Origin: Glycomyces fuscus
Lineage (GTDB): Bacteria; Actinomycetota; Actinomycetes; Streptosporangiales; Streptosporangiaceae
Direction: 5' to 3'
NCBI GenBank assembly: GCA_002529455.1
Contig: NYMS01000016.1
Coordinates: 96,120-160,119 of the forward strand
Length of the DNA stretch: 64,000 nt
Below the pieces are notes generated by a model. The model was not told the DNA's origin, searched no databases, and was given only the letters and a program-made list of their open reading frames with translations. Every line of letters starts with the position of its first letter. Positions within the stretch are counted from its first letter, which is position 1. Below, one piece after another: positions 17,874 to 28,594 of this stretch. The position numbers and the translations under genes are program-made.

Positions 17874-19034
17874 ATGAACGCTATGGCCGGGCGGTGCGGC
17901 GCGCGCGACTGGATCGTGGACTCCTCCATCTTCCTGATCGCCCTCCTCTCCGTGCTGGTGAACGCCGCCGAGTTCCCCGACCTCCCCTCCCGGGAGCCGG
18001 TCCTGCCCGCGTGGCTCCAGGCCACCGACGCGGCCCTCACCCTGCTGGCCTGCCTGGCGCTGTGGTGGCGGCGGCGCTGGCCGGTCCAGATCGCCGTCGC
18101 GCTCGTCCTGTACTCCGCCGTCTCCGGACTGGCCTCGGGCGCGATGCTCATCGCCCTGTTCTCCCTGGCCGTGCACCGGCCGCCCCGCACCAGCCTCGCG
18201 GTGTACGGACTGAGCGTGGGCGCCTCGCTCGTGCACGCCGTGCTCTGGCCCGACCCGCACGCCCCGTTCCTGGTGATCTTCCTGCTGGGGGCGGCCCTCC
18301 AGGGCGCCGTGACCGGCTGGGGGCTCACCGTCCAGCACCGGCGCGAGCTGGTGGAGTCGCTGCGCGACCGGGCCGTGCACGCCGAGACGGAGGCGCAGCT
18401 GCGCGCCGAGCACGCCCAGCACCAGGTCCGCGAGGCCATGGCCCGCGAGATCCACGACGTGCTCGGGCACCGGCTGTCACTGCTGAGCGTGCACGCGGGC
18501 GCCCTGGAGTACCGGCCGGACGCCCCGGCCGAGGAGGTGGCCCGGTCGGCGAAGGTGATCCGCGAGAGCGCGCACCAGGCCCTCCAGGACCTGCGTGAGG
18601 TGATCGGTGTGCTGCGCGCGCCCGTCGGGGAGCTGCCGCAGCCGACCATGGCCGACCTGCGGCAGCTGGTGGAGGAGGCCGACGAGGCCGGGACCCGGGT
18701 GGAGTTCGCGCAGGAGTACGACGGGACGGTCCCGGAGCGCACCGGGCGCACCGCCTACCGGATCGTCCAGGAGGGGCTGACGAACGTGCGTAAGCACGCC
18801 CCCGGCGCCACCACGCGCGTGCTGGTCCGGGGAGCCCCGGGCGACGGCCTCGTGGTGGAGGTGGGCAACGGCCCCTCCCCCGGCGCCCCTCCCCCGGCGG
18901 CGGGCGGGGACGGCGACGGCCAGGGCCTCGTCGGGCTCGCCGAACGGGTGTCCCTGGCCTCGGGGCGTCTGGAGCACGGCCCGGACGGCCGGGGTGGCTG
19001 GCGGTTGTCGGCCTGGCTACCGTGGCCGACATGA
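17874..19034 (+). CDS. NarL/DesK-type sensor histidine kinase
   Basis: 386 aa. Four to five membrane segments occupy residues 17-150. The HisKA_3 domain follows with the phospho-acceptor histidine in MAREIHDVLGHRLSLLS. The ATPase domain contains YRIVQEGLTNVRKHA (N box) and GQGLVGLAERV (G box). It autophosphorylates in response to an unknown membrane or extracellular signal. Its stop overlaps the response-regulator start (ATGA), so the pair is translationally coupled. Confidence 0.95.
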   Translation: MNAMAGRCGARDWIVDSSIFLIALLSVLVNAAEFPDLPSREPVLPAWLQATDAALTLLACLALWWRRRWPVQIAVALVLYSAVSGLASGAMLIALFSLAVHRPPRTSLAVYGLSVGASLVHAVLWPDPHAPFLVIFLLGAALQGAVTGWGLTVQHRRELVESLRDRAVHAETEAQLRAEHAQHQVREAMAREIHDVLGHRLSLLSVHAGALEYRPDAPAEEVARSAKVIRESAHQALQDLREVIGVLRAPVGELPQPTMADLRQLVEEADEAGTRVEFAQEYDGTVPERTGRTAYRIVQEGLTNVRKHAPGATTRVLVRGAPGDGLVVEVGNGPSPGAPPPAAGGDGDGQGLVGLAERVSLASGRLEHGPDGRGGWRLSAWLPWPT

Positions 19035-19711
19035 GCGAGACGGAGCGGGAGATCGGGGTCGTGATCGTCGATGACGACGCGCTGGTCCGGGTCGGCCTGG
19101 TGATGATGATGGGCGGTGCGCCCGACATCCGGGTGCTGGCCGAGGCCGAGGACGGGAGCGCGGTGGTCGACCTGGTGGCGCGCCACTCCCCCGACGTGGT
19201 CCTGATGGACATCCGGATGCCGGCGGTGGACGGGCTGACCGCCACCGAGCGGCTGCGGGCCCTGGAGGACCCGCCGGAGGTGCTGGTGCTGACCACCTTC
19301 GACGCCGACGAGCACGTGCTGCGCGCGCTGCGGGCGGGCGCGGCCGGGTTCCTGCTCAAGGACACCCCTCCGGCGGAGATCGTGGAGTCGGTGCGCCAGG
19401 TGTCCCGGGGCATGTCGGTGCTGTCCCCGAGGGTGACGCGGCGGCTGGTCGAACGGGTGGGCTCCGAGGACCGGGGCGAGCGGGCCCTGCGTGCGCGCGA
19501 GCGGCTCTCGGCGCTCAACGGCCGGGAGGTGGAGGTGGCCGTGGCGGTCGGCGAGGGCCGGTCCAACGCCGACATCGCCTCGGCCCTGTTCCTGAGCGTG
19601 CCGACGGTCAAGACGCACGTGTCGAGCATCCTCACCAAGCTCGGGCTCAACAACCGTGTGCAGGTGGCGCTGCTGGTGCACGACGCCCAGCTCCTGGACG
19701 GGGGGCCCTGA
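19031..19711 (+). CDS. LuxR-family response regulator
   Basis: 226 aa. The receiver domain has the phospho-acceptor in DVVLMDIRMPAVDG and the conserved lysine in FLLKDTPP. The C-terminal LuxR helix-turn-helix (NADIASALFLSVPTVKTHVS) lies at about residues 160-215. The ATG overlapping the kinase stop is used rather than the GTG nine bases earlier. Targets are unknown; nearby candidates are the kinase operon itself and the glutaminase gene downstream. Confidence 0.95.
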   Translation: MSETEREIGVVIVDDDALVRVGLVMMMGGAPDIRVLAEAEDGSAVVDLVARHSPDVVLMDIRMPAVDGLTATERLRALEDPPEVLVLTTFDADEHVLRALRAGAAGFLLKDTPPAEIVESVRQVSRGMSVLSPRVTRRLVERVGSEDRGERALRARERLSALNGREVEVAVAVGEGRSNADIASALFLSVPTVKTHVSSILTKLGLNNRVQVALLVHDAQLLDGGP

Positions 19712-19813
19712 CCCCGCCTCCCGTCCCCTCCGCGGCCGCCCCGGGCCATGCCGGAGCCCGTCCTGGGTAGCCGGGGGGTGACGGACACCGACACGGGAGG
19801 GGGCAGCGGCCGA

Positions 19814-20740
19814 GTGAACGACTGCGACGACTACGGAGAGGTGCTCGACGCCGTCATGGAGAGGGTGCGCTCGCACATCGGCGAGGGCCGGGTCGCCGAC
19901 TACATCCCCGAGCTGGCCTGCGTGGACCCGAACGAGTTCGGGTTCGCCGTGGCCACGGTGGACGGCGACCTGTACAGCGTCGGCGACCACGCCGGAACAC
20001 GCTTCTCGATGCAGAGCATCACCAAGGTGTTCACCCTGGCCCTGGTGATGAGCACGTCCGGGGACAGCGTGTGGAAGCGGGTCCACCGGGAGCCGTCGGG
20101 CACGTCCTTCAACTCCCTGTACCAGCTGGAGTTCGAGGGCGGCGTCCCCCGCAACCCGATGATCAACCCGGGCGCGCTCATCGTCACCGACCAGCTGCTG
20201 ACCGACACCGGGGACGCCGTCGGCGCCCTGCGGGAGCTGCTGTGCGCGGAGACGGGCGACCCCGAGCTGCACACGGACGACCTGGTGGCGCGCTCGGAGG
20301 ACGAGCACGGGGACCGCAACCGGGCGCTGGCCCACCTCATGACGAGCTTCGGCAGCATGCACAACCCGGTTCCGGAGGTGCTGGACCACTACTTCCGGCA
20401 GTGCGCGATCACCCTCAGCTGCGAGGAGCTGGCCCGGGCGGGACTGCTGCTGGCGCGCCACGGCAGGCGCGCGGACGGCTCCCAGCTGCTCAGCCGCTCC
20501 GAGGCGCGCCGCATCATGGCGGTGATGCTCACCTGCGGCACCTACGACGCCGCGGGCGAGTTCGCCTACCGCGTCGGCCTGCCCTGCAAGAGCGGGGTGG
20601 GCGGCGGCATCCTCGCGATCGTGCCGGGGCGCTGCGCCGTGGCGGCGTGGGGCCCGGGCCTGGACTCCAAGGGCAACTCGGTGACGGCGGCGCTGGCCCT
20701 GGAGGCCTTCACCGACATCACCAACTGCTCGGTGTTCTAG
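19814..20740 (+). CDS. glsA: glutaminase A (serine-dependent)
   Basis: 308 aa from the GTG at 19814, matching the usual length of about 305. It hydrolyses glutamine to glutamate and ammonia. The beta-lactamase-like fold has the catalytic SITK (in SMQSITKVF), followed by FNSLYQLEFEGGVPRNPMIN and KSGVGGGILAIVPG near the C-terminus. GGGAGGGGGC lies upstream of this GTG. An ATG at 19748 would add 22 residues of low-complexity sequence. Confidence 0.95.
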   Translation: MNDCDDYGEVLDAVMERVRSHIGEGRVADYIPELACVDPNEFGFAVATVDGDLYSVGDHAGTRFSMQSITKVFTLALVMSTSGDSVWKRVHREPSGTSFNSLYQLEFEGGVPRNPMINPGALIVTDQLLTDTGDAVGALRELLCAETGDPELHTDDLVARSEDEHGDRNRALAHLMTSFGSMHNPVPEVLDHYFRQCAITLSCEELARAGLLLARHGRRADGSQLLSRSEARRIMAVMLTCGTYDAAGEFAYRVGLPCKSGVGGGILAIVPGRCAVAAWGPGLDSKGNSVTAALALEAFTDITNCSVF

Positions 20741-20940
20741 GTCGTGTTCCTTGGATCATTTCGGGCTCGCGACCACCGGACGGCCTCTCGCCGCGCCGGT
20801 TTCGCTTGAAAAGCCGACCGGGCTGACCCGCGCGAACCGTCGTGCGGGAGATGGCCCGGACGGCCGCTCGCTGATCCGAAAGCCTCCGCGGAACACTCCC
20901 CAGTGCCCGCCGCGCACGCCCCGGCGCGGGCCCTGACCGC
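20741..20940. other. 200-bp convergent intergenic region
   Basis: Convergent gap between glsA and the Ser/Thr kinase. It has GC-rich short inverted repeats but no gene and no single outstanding terminator. Confidence 0.5.
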
Positions 20941-22656
20941 TCAGTCGTCCCGGTCGGCCGGTTCGAAGCTGCGGGACATGTGGTCCAGCAGCGCCCGGTT
21001 CTCCTCGGGGTGGTCGTTGTCGGCCACCAGGAACAGGGCGTAGCCGATGTCCTCGGTGTGGAAGCCCCGGTTGACGGCGTGCATGTCGCCGTTGCGGAAG
21101 GTGAACTCCCAGTCGGCGGCGCTGACGTAGTCCTCCGCCCAGTCGGCCTCCACGTCCTCGATGCCGACCAGGGCGTAGCCGCTGAAGTTGTCCCTGCCGA
21201 TGGGCTCGAACGCACGCCAGTCGTCCCCGGCGTCGGGGTTGGGGTCGTCGGTCTGGTCCACCTGGAGGTACCCGCCGTCGGGGTTGTGGAAGAAGACCAT
21301 GTCGCCCCGGCGCTCGGTCTCCCAGTCCTCGGGGACGTCCACGGAGAAGCCGCTGGGGTCCTCGTGCCGGGCGAGGGGACCCCAGACCTCCTCCACGGCC
21401 TCCTCGTCCCGCTCGGCCCCGTCCGCCTCCTCGTCCGAGGACTCGTCCGAGGCCTCCCCGGACTCCTCCGGCGTCTCCTCCGCGGCGGACGCGCTCTCCT
21501 CGGCGGAGGGTTCCGGCGTCTCCTCGCCGGGGTCGGCCCCGGCCTGCCGGCCGGAGCCGTCGACCAGTCCGGTGTCGGACCCGCCGGAGCGGTTCATGCT
21601 CACCAGGAGGCTGGTGGCGGCGCCCACGACGAGCAGCACGAACACGGCGGCGGTGACCAGCAGCGTCCGCCGGACAGACCCGGGGCGCCCCTCGCGGCGG
21701 GGGACGGCGGCGGGGCGGGCGTCCGGGCCGGGGCCCGGCGGTTCGGCGCGGACGGCCGGCTCCACGTCGTCCTCCGGCTCCGACGCGGTGGTGACCGGTG
21801 CGGGGGCGGCCGTCCCGGGGGTGTCGTCCGCGTCCCGGATCTCCCGCAGCAGGGCGCGCACCTCGCCGACCGAGGGCCGGTCCTCCGGGCGCTTCTCGCA
21901 CAGGGCCTCCAGGACCGGGCGCAGCGGACCGGCGTTGACCGGCTCCGGCAGGTCCTGGGTGACGATGGCGGTCAGCGTCGCCATCGGGGTCGGGCGCTCG
22001 AAGGGCAGGGAGCCCTCGACCGCCTGGTAGAGGGTGACGCCCAGGGCCCACATGTCCGAGGCCGGGGTGGCCGGGTGCCCGTGCGCGACCTCCGGGGAGA
22101 GGTAGCTCGGGGAGCCCATCAGCAGGCCGGTGCTGGTCAGGTGGGTGGCACCGTCCAGGTGGGCGATACCGAAGTCGGTCAGGACCGCGCGGTCGTTCCC
22201 GGCGATGAGCACGTTGCCCGGCTTGATGTCGCGGTGCACGATGCCGCGGGCGTGCGCCTCGGCCAGTCCCGCCGCCATCTGCTCGCCGATGCCGGCGGCC
22301 CGCCGGACCGGCAGCGCGCCCTCCTCGCGGACGAGGTCGCCCAGGGAGGGACCGCGGACCAGCTCCATGACGATCCACGGGCGGCCGTCCTCCTCCGCCA
22401 CGTCGAACACCGTGATGATGGCGGGGTGGCTGAGCTGTGCCGCGCTGCGCGCCTCGCGCAGCATGCGGGTGCGCAGCACCTCGACCTCGTGCGGGGGCAG
22501 GTTCGGCGGCGTGGTCAGCTCCTTGACGGCGACCGGCCGGTCCAGGAGGGTGTCGGTGCCCTGCCAGACCCGCCCCATGCCGCCGGAGCCGATGACCTCG
22601 TCCAGACGGTACCGGTTGACCAGGAGACGACCGGGGTCGGTTTCCGAACTGTTCAT
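20941..22656 (-). CDS. membrane Ser/Thr protein kinase (Hanks type) with extracellular domain
   Basis: 571 aa. The kinase domain (about 15-275) shows GSGGMGRVWQG, VAVKEL, HRDIKPGNVL, DFGIAHL and SDMWALGVTLYQ. An Arg/Pro-rich juxtamembrane linker follows, then one membrane helix (LLVTAAVFVLLVVGAATSLL, about 355-375). A Glu/Ser-rich spacer of about 80 residues comes next, then a C-terminal extracellular domain of about 130 residues (WGPLARHEDPSGFSVDVPED onwards) resembling lipoprotein-like sensor domains. It lacks PASTA repeats, so it is not a PknB orthologue. The signal and substrates are unknown. The gene is single, starting at 22656 behind AGAGGAA. Confidence 0.94.
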   Translation of the reverse strand: MNSSETDPGRLLVNRYRLDEVIGSGGMGRVWQGTDTLLDRPVAVKELTTPPNLPPHEVEVLRTRMLREARSAAQLSHPAIITVFDVAEEDGRPWIVMELVRGPSLGDLVREEGALPVRRAAGIGEQMAAGLAEAHARGIVHRDIKPGNVLIAGNDRAVLTDFGIAHLDGATHLTSTGLLMGSPSYLSPEVAHGHPATPASDMWALGVTLYQAVEGSLPFERPTPMATLTAIVTQDLPEPVNAGPLRPVLEALCEKRPEDRPSVGEVRALLREIRDADDTPGTAAPAPVTTASEPEDDVEPAVRAEPPGPGPDARPAAVPRREGRPGSVRRTLLVTAAVFVLLVVGAATSLLVSMNRSGGSDTGLVDGSGRQAGADPGEETPEPSAEESASAAEETPEESGEASDESSDEEADGAERDEEAVEEVWGPLARHEDPSGFSVDVPEDWETERRGDMVFFHNPDGGYLQVDQTDDPNPDAGDDWRAFEPIGRDNFSGYALVGIEDVEADWAEDYVSAADWEFTFRNGDMHAVNRGFHTEDIGYALFLVADNDHPEENRALLDHMSRSFEPADRDD

Positions 22657-22931
22657 GAAGGCGCGATTCCTCTGTGGGAGGGGCGGTGTGGGAGTGCGGG
22701 GGCGCGGTGGAGGAGGACCTCGAGGCGTTAGTGAGTCTAGGATCCCCCGGCCACTGATGACGCTCCCCGCCACGGTGTCATGTGTCTTCCCCGGACGCGA
22801 GGCGGCCGGACGCACGCCCTTGAGATGGGCGGATCCCGTCCCGGACGCCGCGGAGGGCCGCGACCGCGGGACGGGGGCCACCGGGCGTGTCCGCCCCGTC
22901 CGCGCCGTGGAGGCGCTCGGGCGGGGCCGCC

Positions 22932-24272
22932 TCAGGACCCGCGCAGCAGTCTCACCAGGAAGTTCGACAGGGAGGACAGGCCGCCGGAGGCCTGCTGGCG
23001 GGGCTCGGAGGCGCCCGCGGGCGGGTCGGCCGGGAGGGGCGCCGCCTCCTCGGGGCCGTGGGGCAGGGGTGCCTGCGGGGCGAACTCGACGGGGAGCCGG
23101 ACGGGGACCCAGGACAGGCCGGACAGCCGCCAGCGCAGCTGCTCCGGCGGGACGGCCAGGCGCAGCCCGGGCAGACGGGTGAGCAGGACGCGCACCGCGA
23201 TGATGGCGACGGTGGAGGCCTCGTCGATGGCGGGGCACCGGTGCGGCCCCGCGCCCCAGGCCACGTGCGCCCGGTTGGCGGTCTCCTCCATCCGCTCGGC
23301 GTTCTCCCGGGCGAAGAAGTGGTTCGCCGCGGCGAAGGCCATCAGGACGGGCGACCCGGCCTCGATGACCCGGCCGTCGTCGAGGGGCACGTCCACACGC
23401 GGGTAGAGGGCGGGGAAGTTGGTGATCGGCGCGTCCCGCCACAGCACGCCGTCGAGGAGCTCGGTGAGGGAGGCGTCGGAGGGCGCGGCCGTGCCGGGCC
23501 CGGAGGGGCCGGTCAGGACGGCGCGCAGGGCCGCGTCGATCAGGTTCGCGGTCGGCTCGTTGGCGGCGGCGGTGACCAGCAGGAGCTGCATGATCACCTC
23601 CTCGTCGCTGAGTGCGGCGCGGTGCCGGATCATCCGGGTGGTGAGGTCGTCGCCGGGCTGGCGGTGCCTGGCCGTCACCACCTCCGACAGCACCCGCTCG
23701 GCCTCGGCGTTGGACCTCTCCGCGTCCACGCCGAGCCAGAGGTTGCGCATGGCGGTGACGAAGCGCATCCCCTGGTCCTCGTCGAAGCCGAAGAGGTCGT
23801 TCATGACCAGCAGCGGCAGCATGCGCGCGTACTCGTCGAGGAGCTCGGCCCGCCCCCGTGCGCAGAACTCGTCGATGAGCCGGTCGGCGTAGCGGCCGGT
23901 GATCCGGCGCAGGTGCTCGGTGTCGACCCCGCCGAGGCTGTCGGTGATGACCCTGCGGTAGCGCTGGTGCTCCACGCCGTCGACGTACAGGGCGCTCGTG
24001 CGCGGGGCCAGCATGGGCAGCAGCGGGGAGTCCGGGCCGACCCGGCCCTCGGTGAAGTCCCGCCACAGCCTGGGGTCGTGGCTGAACGTGGTGGTGTCCC
24101 GGGACCAGGAGATGAGGGTGGCGTAGTCGGTGACCAGCCATCCGTGCACGCCGGAGCCGAGTTCGACCGGGACCACGGGCCCGTGGTCGGCGCGCATCCG
24201 GGCGTACACGGAGTAGGGGTCGGGGTGCGGCTCGCTCTGGTGCAGCGCGGCTCGGGGACATCCAGAAGACAC
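22932..24272 (-). CDS. cytochrome P450, CYP157-like, apparently lacking the ExxR motif
   Basis: 446 aa. The heme-binding loop WGAGPHRCPAI contains the cysteine ligand. The I-helix reads TAAANEPTANLI, with Pro where a Thr is usual. At the K-helix, where P450s carry ExxR, the sequence is ELLDGVLWRDAPITN. Aligned on the DxP that follows the motif, Gly and Trp occupy the Glu and Arg positions. CYP157 enzymes of Streptomyces conservons are known exceptions with this change (EQSLW). No conservon genes (roadblock, GTPase) are adjacent. Redox partners are not nearby and the substrate is unknown. The start is uncertain: a GTG at 24272 gives the expected N-terminus (HQSEPHPDPYSVYARMR). Confidence 0.9.
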   Translation of the reverse strand: MSSGCPRAALHQSEPHPDPYSVYARMRADHGPVVPVELGSGVHGWLVTDYATLISWSRDTTTFSHDPRLWRDFTEGRVGPDSPLLPMLAPRTSALYVDGVEHQRYRRVITDSLGGVDTEHLRRITGRYADRLIDEFCARGRAELLDEYARMLPLLVMNDLFGFDEDQGMRFVTAMRNLWLGVDAERSNAEAERVLSEVVTARHRQPGDDLTTRMIRHRAALSDEEVIMQLLLVTAAANEPTANLIDAALRAVLTGPSGPGTAAPSDASLTELLDGVLWRDAPITNFPALYPRVDVPLDDGRVIEAGSPVLMAFAAANHFFARENAERMEETANRAHVAWGAGPHRCPAIDEASTVAIIAVRVLLTRLPGLRLAVPPEQLRWRLSGLSWVPVRLPVEFAPQAPLPHGPEEAAPLPADPPAGASEPRQQASGGLSSLSNFLVRLLRGS

Positions 24273-24667
24273 AGGTACCTCGGCTGGGGGGAGAGGGGTA
24301 CGGGCTGGGATCCGTCCTTCACGTGGGGGTCGGGGCGGGCAGGGGCCGGCGGCGGGGCCGGGGCCGCGCGCACGGGGCCGTACGGACACGGCGCGGCCGC
24401 ACCGTCCGCGCGGGTACGCCCGGAGCGTGCAGCCCCGCGCAACCCTAGCGGCCCGTCCCGGGCGCGCGCGAGACCCGCCTCACGTCCTTCACCGAGGCGG
24501 GAGCCCTCCCGGCCGGGTTCCCGACCCGGATCCGGCACTCCGCAGCGCGTTCGGACGAACACGCACGGGCACGGCCGGGCCGTGGCGGAACCGGCCGCGG
24601 TCGGCCCCGGAAACGGGAGGAGGGGCGCGGACGGCCCGCGCCCCTCCCCGGGTCCCCCGGGCGCCGG
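24273..24667. other. 395-bp intergenic region between P450 and copA
   Basis: GC-rich sequence without a supportable gene. It contains the upstream region of the P450 gene and the copA terminator. Confidence 0.5.
24619..24647 (-). terminator. hairpin terminator downstream of copA
   Basis: Twelve-bp arms (GGAGGGGCGCGG-type) with a 5-nt loop, about 20 bp beyond the copA stop. Confidence 0.75.
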
Positions 24668-26962
<2,295 letters not shown>

Positions 26963-27070
26963 AAGCCCTTCCTGGCCCTCTCTGGCGTTCGTGGTGTCCC
27001 CGCGGACGGCCGCGCGGCCCCGGAGTCCGGCGCGGGCGGGCGCTCCGCCCCCGCGCCGCCGCTCCCCCGC

Positions 27071-27101
27071 GGGCCGGGACGGCCGTACGCCGTCCCGGCC
27101 C
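27071..27101 (-). terminator. strong hairpin between copZ and copA
   Basis: Perfect 13-bp arms (GGGCCGGGACGGC and its complement) with a 5-nt loop, 25 bp beyond the copZ stop and 109 bp before copA. It would limit readthrough and keep chaperone mRNA more abundant than pump mRNA. Confidence 0.8.
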
Positions 27102-27125
27102 GGACCGCGGGATCCGGAGTCCGCG

Positions 27126-27341
27126 TCAGCCGCGCACCTCGTACCCGGCCTCGTCGATGGCGGCGCGGACCGACGCGTCGTCGACCGGGCCGTCACTGGT
27201 GACGGTCACCTTCTTGCTGTCGAGGTCGACCTTGACGTCGGTGACCCCCGCGACTCCACCGACCTCCTCGGTGACGGAGTTGACGCAGTGCCCGCAGCTC
27301 ATGCCGTCAACGGTGTAAACAGCGGTGGTGGTGGCAGCCAT
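27126..27341 (-). CDS. copZ: copper chaperone, heavy-metal-associated domain protein
   Basis: 71 aa, a single HMA domain with the copper-binding motif MSCGHC at residues 14-19 and the typical beta-alpha-beta-beta-alpha-beta layout. It should bind Cu(I) in the cytoplasm and deliver it to CopA. It is the first gene after the copper-responsive promoter. Confidence 0.95.
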   Translation of the reverse strand: MAATTTAVYTVDGMSCGHCVNSVTEEVGGVAGVTDVKVDLDSKKVTVTSDGPVDDASVRAAIDEAGYEVRG

Positions 27342-27725
27342 TTCGCCTCCTGGGTCGTGTGTGCTGTGCCGGCCCTCCTGGGACCGGCCTCCAGATGCCC
27401 AACATACCCCTCAGGGGTATGGTGCTGTCAAATGTCCGCCGAGCGCGCCGCCCCCGGAAACGACGAAGGCCCCCGCACGCGACGTGCGAGGACCTCGGGC
27501 GGCGTCCACGGGGACCGGGGAGGCGCTGGGGAGCTCCGGCGGGGGTTCCGGATACCCTCCCCCCGTTCTCCGGGGGCGGCCCGTGTTCGGACCGGAGAGC
27601 GGGGCGGCGGGTTCACGGGGTTCCGCGGGGGGCTGCCGGAAGCCGGAAGGGGGGCGACCGGGGTGGGGGGGACGGGATCGGGATGGGGGCGGGGGACGGG
27701 GGTGGGACCGGGAAGGGGGGGAGGG
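27342..27725. other. 384-bp intergenic region with copper promoter and G-rich tract
   Basis: Apart from the copZ promoter, this holds no gene. Its left end adjoining the acetyltransferase stop is a run of G tracts (27653-27722). Confidence 0.6.
27401..27431 (-). promoter_or_regulatory. copper-responsive promoter with CsoR-type operator
   Basis: On the minus strand TTGACA (27426-27431) and TATGTT (27401-27406) are separated by 19 bp. The spacer holds the palindrome ATACCCC-TCA-GGGGTAT (27404-27420), which matches the ATACCCC/GGGGTAT form of CsoR operators in actinobacteria. The 19-bp spacing would also suit a MerR-type activator such as CueR. No csoR or cueR gene is in the window. Confidence 0.8.
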
Positions 27726-28325
27726 CTACTCGGCTTTGAGCTCCAGGCGTGCGATCACACGCTCGCTCGCGTGGTGGTTGTTCAGCGTGAACCCGGCCCG
27801 CCGGAACATCTCCACCGTTCCCGTGTAGACCTCGGCGCTGGGCGCCCGGCCCCCGGCCGTGTCCACGGGGTAGGCCTCCAGGACGCGCGCCCCGTTGGCC
27901 CTGGCGTAATCGATCGCCCCGTCCAGCAGGCGGCTGCCCAGGCCGCGTCTGCGCCGGCGGGGCGGGAGCCAGAAGCAGACCAGCGCCCACACCCCCGGCT
28001 CGCGGGGGTCGGCCGGGCGCAGGGACCGCGACCGCGACAGCCGGATGAAGTCCTCGCGGGGGGCCACGGACACCCACCCGCAGGGGCCTTCCCCGTCGTA
28101 GGCGAGCAGGCCGGGCACCCGCCCGTCCAGGGTCAGGCGCCGCAGCTCCTCCTTGTTGTCCACACCGCGCTGGGAGCGCTCACAGGAGGTGCTCGCCGTG
28201 TGGTCCTTGGCCCGCCTCCGGAAGAAGGTGCACCAGCAGTGCCCGTAGGCTCCGGTCGGTCCGAACAGGTTCTCCAGGTCTTCCCACCGCTCGGCGGTGG
28301 CGGGCTCGATTGAGACGATGGACAT
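27726..28325 (-). CDS. GNAT-family N-acetyltransferase
   Basis: 199 aa. The acetyl-CoA-binding signature is seen as RRRRRGLGSRLLDGAIDYAR (about 126-145) after the beta strand ALVCFWLPP. The N-terminal half contains GHCWCTFFRRRAKDH, a feature of a GNAT subgroup of unknown substrate. The ATG at 28325 has GAGGGAG upstream. It is a single gene. Confidence 0.88.
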   Translation of the reverse strand: MSIVSIEPATAERWEDLENLFGPTGAYGHCWCTFFRRRAKDHTASTSCERSQRGVDNKEELRRLTLDGRVPGLLAYDGEGPCGWVSVAPREDFIRLSRSRSLRPADPREPGVWALVCFWLPPRRRRRGLGSRLLDGAIDYARANGARVLEAYPVDTAGGRAPSAEVYTGTVEMFRRAGFTLNNHHASERVIARLELKAE

Positions 28326-28594
28326 CGGACTCCCTCGACGAGACACACGGGCCGCCACAACTGTGATCCAGCACACTAGCGATTATTCGCCGTGACCGAA
28401 AGAACACAGATGCACTGAAAAGCCTTACCTGGTGGGTTCTGTCATTGAATGACCCGTTGAAGACGCCGGTGGGGCGGGGTGAGGCGTACACCCTCCCCCC
28501 GCCCCGCCGGCGAACGGGTCCGAGCCCCGGACGGAGCGGGGACCCGGACGGAACGCGGATCCGTCCCGGTCCCACAGGCCCCTTCCGCAGGCCC

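Noticed and set aside
22657..24261. Fusion of the Ser/Thr kinase with a frame running through the P450 gene
   Set aside because: The upstream part is a shadow of the P450 gene; the kinase proper starts at 22656.
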